The position numbers were made by a program, and so were the translations under genes. A stretch of DNA of 8,096 nucleotides from Oxalobacteraceae bacterium UBA7693 (GTDB taxonomy: Bacteria > Pseudomonadota > Gammaproteobacteria > Burkholderiales > Burkholderiaceae_D): contig DLGN01000181.1 in assembly GCA_002482715.1 (NCBI GenBank), forward strand, positions 1 through 8,096, written 5' to 3'. The notes under the pieces are model-generated. The model made no database searches and had not been told where the DNA came from. It saw only the letters and a list, made by a program, of their open reading frames with translations. Below, in pieces: positions 6,662 to 8,096 of the stretch (position 1 is the stretch's first letter; every line of letters starts with the position of its first letter).

Positions 6662-7225
6662 CAAAGTAATTTGTGCAGTCGCGAATTCTGTCGGACTCGC
6701 CTTAAAGCCAGTTTTAGCATAGCGCTGCCAACGTCCTAAGACAAAATTGGTCAACAAATTCGCCCGCATCACGATCTCATTATCAGGCACCTGCCCTTGC
6801 ACGACCGCTTGTCGCAAGGCCTGCTTATATGCAAGTTCAATTCTGTCCATAAATTGATTCATGCGTAATTGCAAACGCGCATCTTCATTCACCAAGGCAT
6901 CACCAATTAACACTCGCGTCATACCTGGATTGCGTTCAGCAAAGCTCAGCAACATCAAAGTAATGCCATGCGCCTGCTGCAAGCCATCTTTATGTTGTTG
7001 ACTGATTTGATTAATCAAACCAAAGACCGTCGTTTCGATAAACTCAATCAAGCCTTCAAACATCTGTGCCTTACTGGCAAAGTGCCGATACAAAGTCGCC
7101 TCAGATACATCAATCTTTGCAGCTAAGGCTGCCGTGGTGATTTTTTCTCCTTTCGGATTTTCTAACATCCCTGCTAAGGTTTGCAAAATCTGAAGTTTAC
7201 GTTCGCCAGGCTTGGTAATAGACAT
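6653..7225 (-). CDS. slmA: SlmA, TetR-family nucleoid occlusion factor
   Basis: SlmA binds specific chromosomal sites and blocks FtsZ ring assembly over the nucleoid. From the ATG at 7225 the protein has 190 residues (E. coli SlmA has 198). The TetR DNA-binding domain is strongly conserved: ITTAALAAKIDVSEATLYRHFASKA (29-53) carries the helix-turn-helix, and MFEGLIEFIE (55-64) follows. The dimerisation and FtsZ-binding half keeps the typical SFAERNPGMTRVLIGDAL (94-111) and RMNQFMDRIE (121-130). An upstream TTG (7273) would add 16 residues unlike the family, so the ATG is preferred. The C-terminal 20 residues diverge most. It lies 54 bp downstream of the HAD gene on the same strand, an arrangement I recall from other Burkholderiales, and is convergent with yigZ. 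A generic TetR repressor is the alternative, but the similarity is high. Confidence 0.92.
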   Translation of the reverse strand: MSITKPGERKLQILQTLAGMLENPKGEKITTAALAAKIDVSEATLYRHFASKAQMFEGLIEFIETTVFGLINQISQQHKDGLQQAHGITLMLLSFAERNPGMTRVLIGDALVNEDARLQLRMNQFMDRIELAYKQALRQAVVQGQVPDNEIVMRANLLTNFVLGRWQRYAKTGFKASPTEFATAQITLLL

Positions 7226-7279
7226 AGTGTATAAAAAGTGAAAAGGACGACGATGAACACAAAGGAAGCACAAAAATAA

Positions 7280-7972
7280 TCAACGAAATTGACGCAAACG
7301 ATGCGGCAATTCGAAAACTGATTTTACTGTGATATCGGCACTGGCAGAAATACTTTTCTGCTGCACATGCTGTCCGTGTCCAGTCACCATGACAGTACGG
7401 ATGCCAATTTGTTTGGCGGCAATAATATTCGCAACACTATCTTCAACCAAAATACATTGACTGGCTTGCCAACCATGTTGTGCTAACAACTTACGCAGAT
7501 AAGGCTTGCTTGGCTTAGGATGCGATTTGCCATGCACACGCATATTTTCTATCGAGATATGAGCGGCAAAATGTCGGTGTAGATTGAAGTGTCGGATGGC
7601 TTGTTGTGAGTATTCTTGTGGTGCGTTGGTGAATAGAATTTTTTTACCTGGCAATCGGGCGAGTATCTTTGATAAACCACGTTCTCTTTTGAGTAAATCC
7701 GGCAAGTGATCGAATTTGTGTGCTTCACGCAGAAAATCTTTTTCATTCACTCCATGGTGAATCACCATGCCTTTGAGCGTTGCGCCATAGCGTTTGAGAT
7801 AGTTGACTCTTAATTGGTTGACGGTTTCTGGGTCGGATGGATGATTGGCATCGGCTAACACTTGCGTAATGTAGCGGGTCATGTTGTCGGCTATGCTGGG
7901 GAAGACTGCTGCGCTGGCGTTGTGTAGGGTGTTGTCTAGGTCGAATAGCCAGATGGTTTGTTTTGCTTGCAT
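7280..7972 (-). CDS. HAD-superfamily pyrimidine 5'-nucleotidase-like phosphatase
   Basis: This soluble 230-residue hydrolase carries all HAD catalytic motifs. Motif I is FDLDNTL, with nucleophile Asp11 and acid/base Asp13. Motif II is FTNAP, with Thr115. A Lys-rich motif III is near HPKPSKPYL (Lys153 or Lys156). Motif IV is LVEDS, with Glu177 and Asp178. An all-helical cap lies between motifs I and II (about 17-95), as in the subfamily that includes yeast SDT1/PHM8 and bacterial pyrimidine 5'-nucleotidases. Likely substrates are nucleoside monophosphates such as UMP or CMP, by family inference. The ATG at 7972 is chosen because MQAKQTIWLFDLDNTLHN starts just before motif I as in relatives; the frame stays open to 8086 but the added residues come from a repeat. 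It precedes slmA and is probably co-transcribed with it. Confidence 0.9.
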   Translation of the reverse strand: MQAKQTIWLFDLDNTLHNASAAVFPSIADNMTRYITQVLADANHPSDPETVNQLRVNYLKRYGATLKGMVIHHGVNEKDFLREAHKFDHLPDLLKRERGLSKILARLPGKKILFTNAPQEYSQQAIRHFNLHRHFAAHISIENMRVHGKSHPKPSKPYLRKLLAQHGWQASQCILVEDSVANIIAAKQIGIRTVMVTGHGQHVQQKSISASADITVKSVFELPHRLRQFR

Positions 7973-8028
7973 TTCACTTTGCCATTTAGCTTTGGCTTTA
8001 CGTTTTGAGCAAAGCTGATCGTTCACAG

Positions 8029-8096
8029 GTCGGGGGTGGCCCGACAGCCAGTTACCTTTTTTGCTTCGCCAAAAAAGGTAACCCAAAAAAGGCGAC
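8029..8096. repeat. Two-hairpin repetitive element, cut by the window edge
   Basis: One hairpin has arms GTCGGG (8029-8034) and CCCGAC (8040-8045) with a 5-nt loop. The second has perfect 12-bp arms GTTACCTTTTTT (8051-8062) and AAAAAAGGTAAC (8071-8082) around GCTTCGCC. On the minus strand CCTTTTTTGG appears twice in this stretch. I recall near-identical hairpins scattered between genes in many beta- and gammaproteobacterial genomes; copy number here cannot be seen. It lies about 57 bp upstream of the HAD start and may act as a terminator for whatever gene lies beyond 8096. Confidence 0.6.

Noticed and set aside
7226..7273. Longer slmA start at an upstream TTG
   Set aside because: The extra 16 residues are unlike SlmA N-termini, and the ATG at 7225 gives a family-like start.
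1..8096. CRISPR array, tRNA/rRNA, prophage, toxin-antitoxin or defence genes
   Set aside because: No regularly spaced repeats, RNA gene signatures or relevant domains seen on either strand.

Overview
The window looks like a chromosomal stretch of a betaproteobacterium, most likely a Burkholderiales/Oxalobacteraceae-type organism of moderate GC. This rests on the protein families present (Nac-like LysR regulator, SlmA next to a pyrimidine-5'-nucleotidase-type HAD protein, stand-alone FliL-domain protein, EttA very close to the enterobacterial form) and on a recurrent hairpin repeat at the right edge. The genus is inference; no rRNA or marker gene is present.

Left third (1-3081, all minus strand, read right to left): a signalling group made of a GGDEF diguanylate cyclase, a LysR-type regulator 60 bp downstream, and a LytS/AlgZ-type membrane histidine kinase whose start lies inside the 3' end of the LysR gene. 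The kinase runs off the left edge, so its C-terminus and any partner response regulator are outside the window.

Centre (3082-3766): a gene-free, AT-rich region of about 685 bp between divergent genes. It holds a 122-bp MITE-like element with imperfect terminal inverted repeats and flanking TTAAA direct copies, a pair of GTAACATT direct repeats 10 bp apart, an 8-bp-arm inverted repeat, and a sequence resembling the SlmA operator just upstream of the GGDEF gene.

Right half: ettA (ABC-F translation factor), a hairpin, a secreted FliL-domain protein, and a YigZ/IMPACT-family protein on the plus strand. Convergent to these is a probable two-gene minus-strand unit, HAD phosphatase then slmA (nucleoid occlusion). 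The yigZ and slmA ends overlap by 9 bp. Upstream of the HAD gene at the window edge is a two-hairpin repeat that reads in frame as a false N-terminal extension of the HAD protein.

Most genes are housekeeping or common signalling families. I see no CRISPR array, prophage, toxin-antitoxin pair, defence island, tRNA or rRNA, and nothing that amounts to a clearly new multi-gene system. The most noteworthy non-coding signals are the MITE-like element, the putative SlmA site and the regulatory-looking repeats in the central gap.
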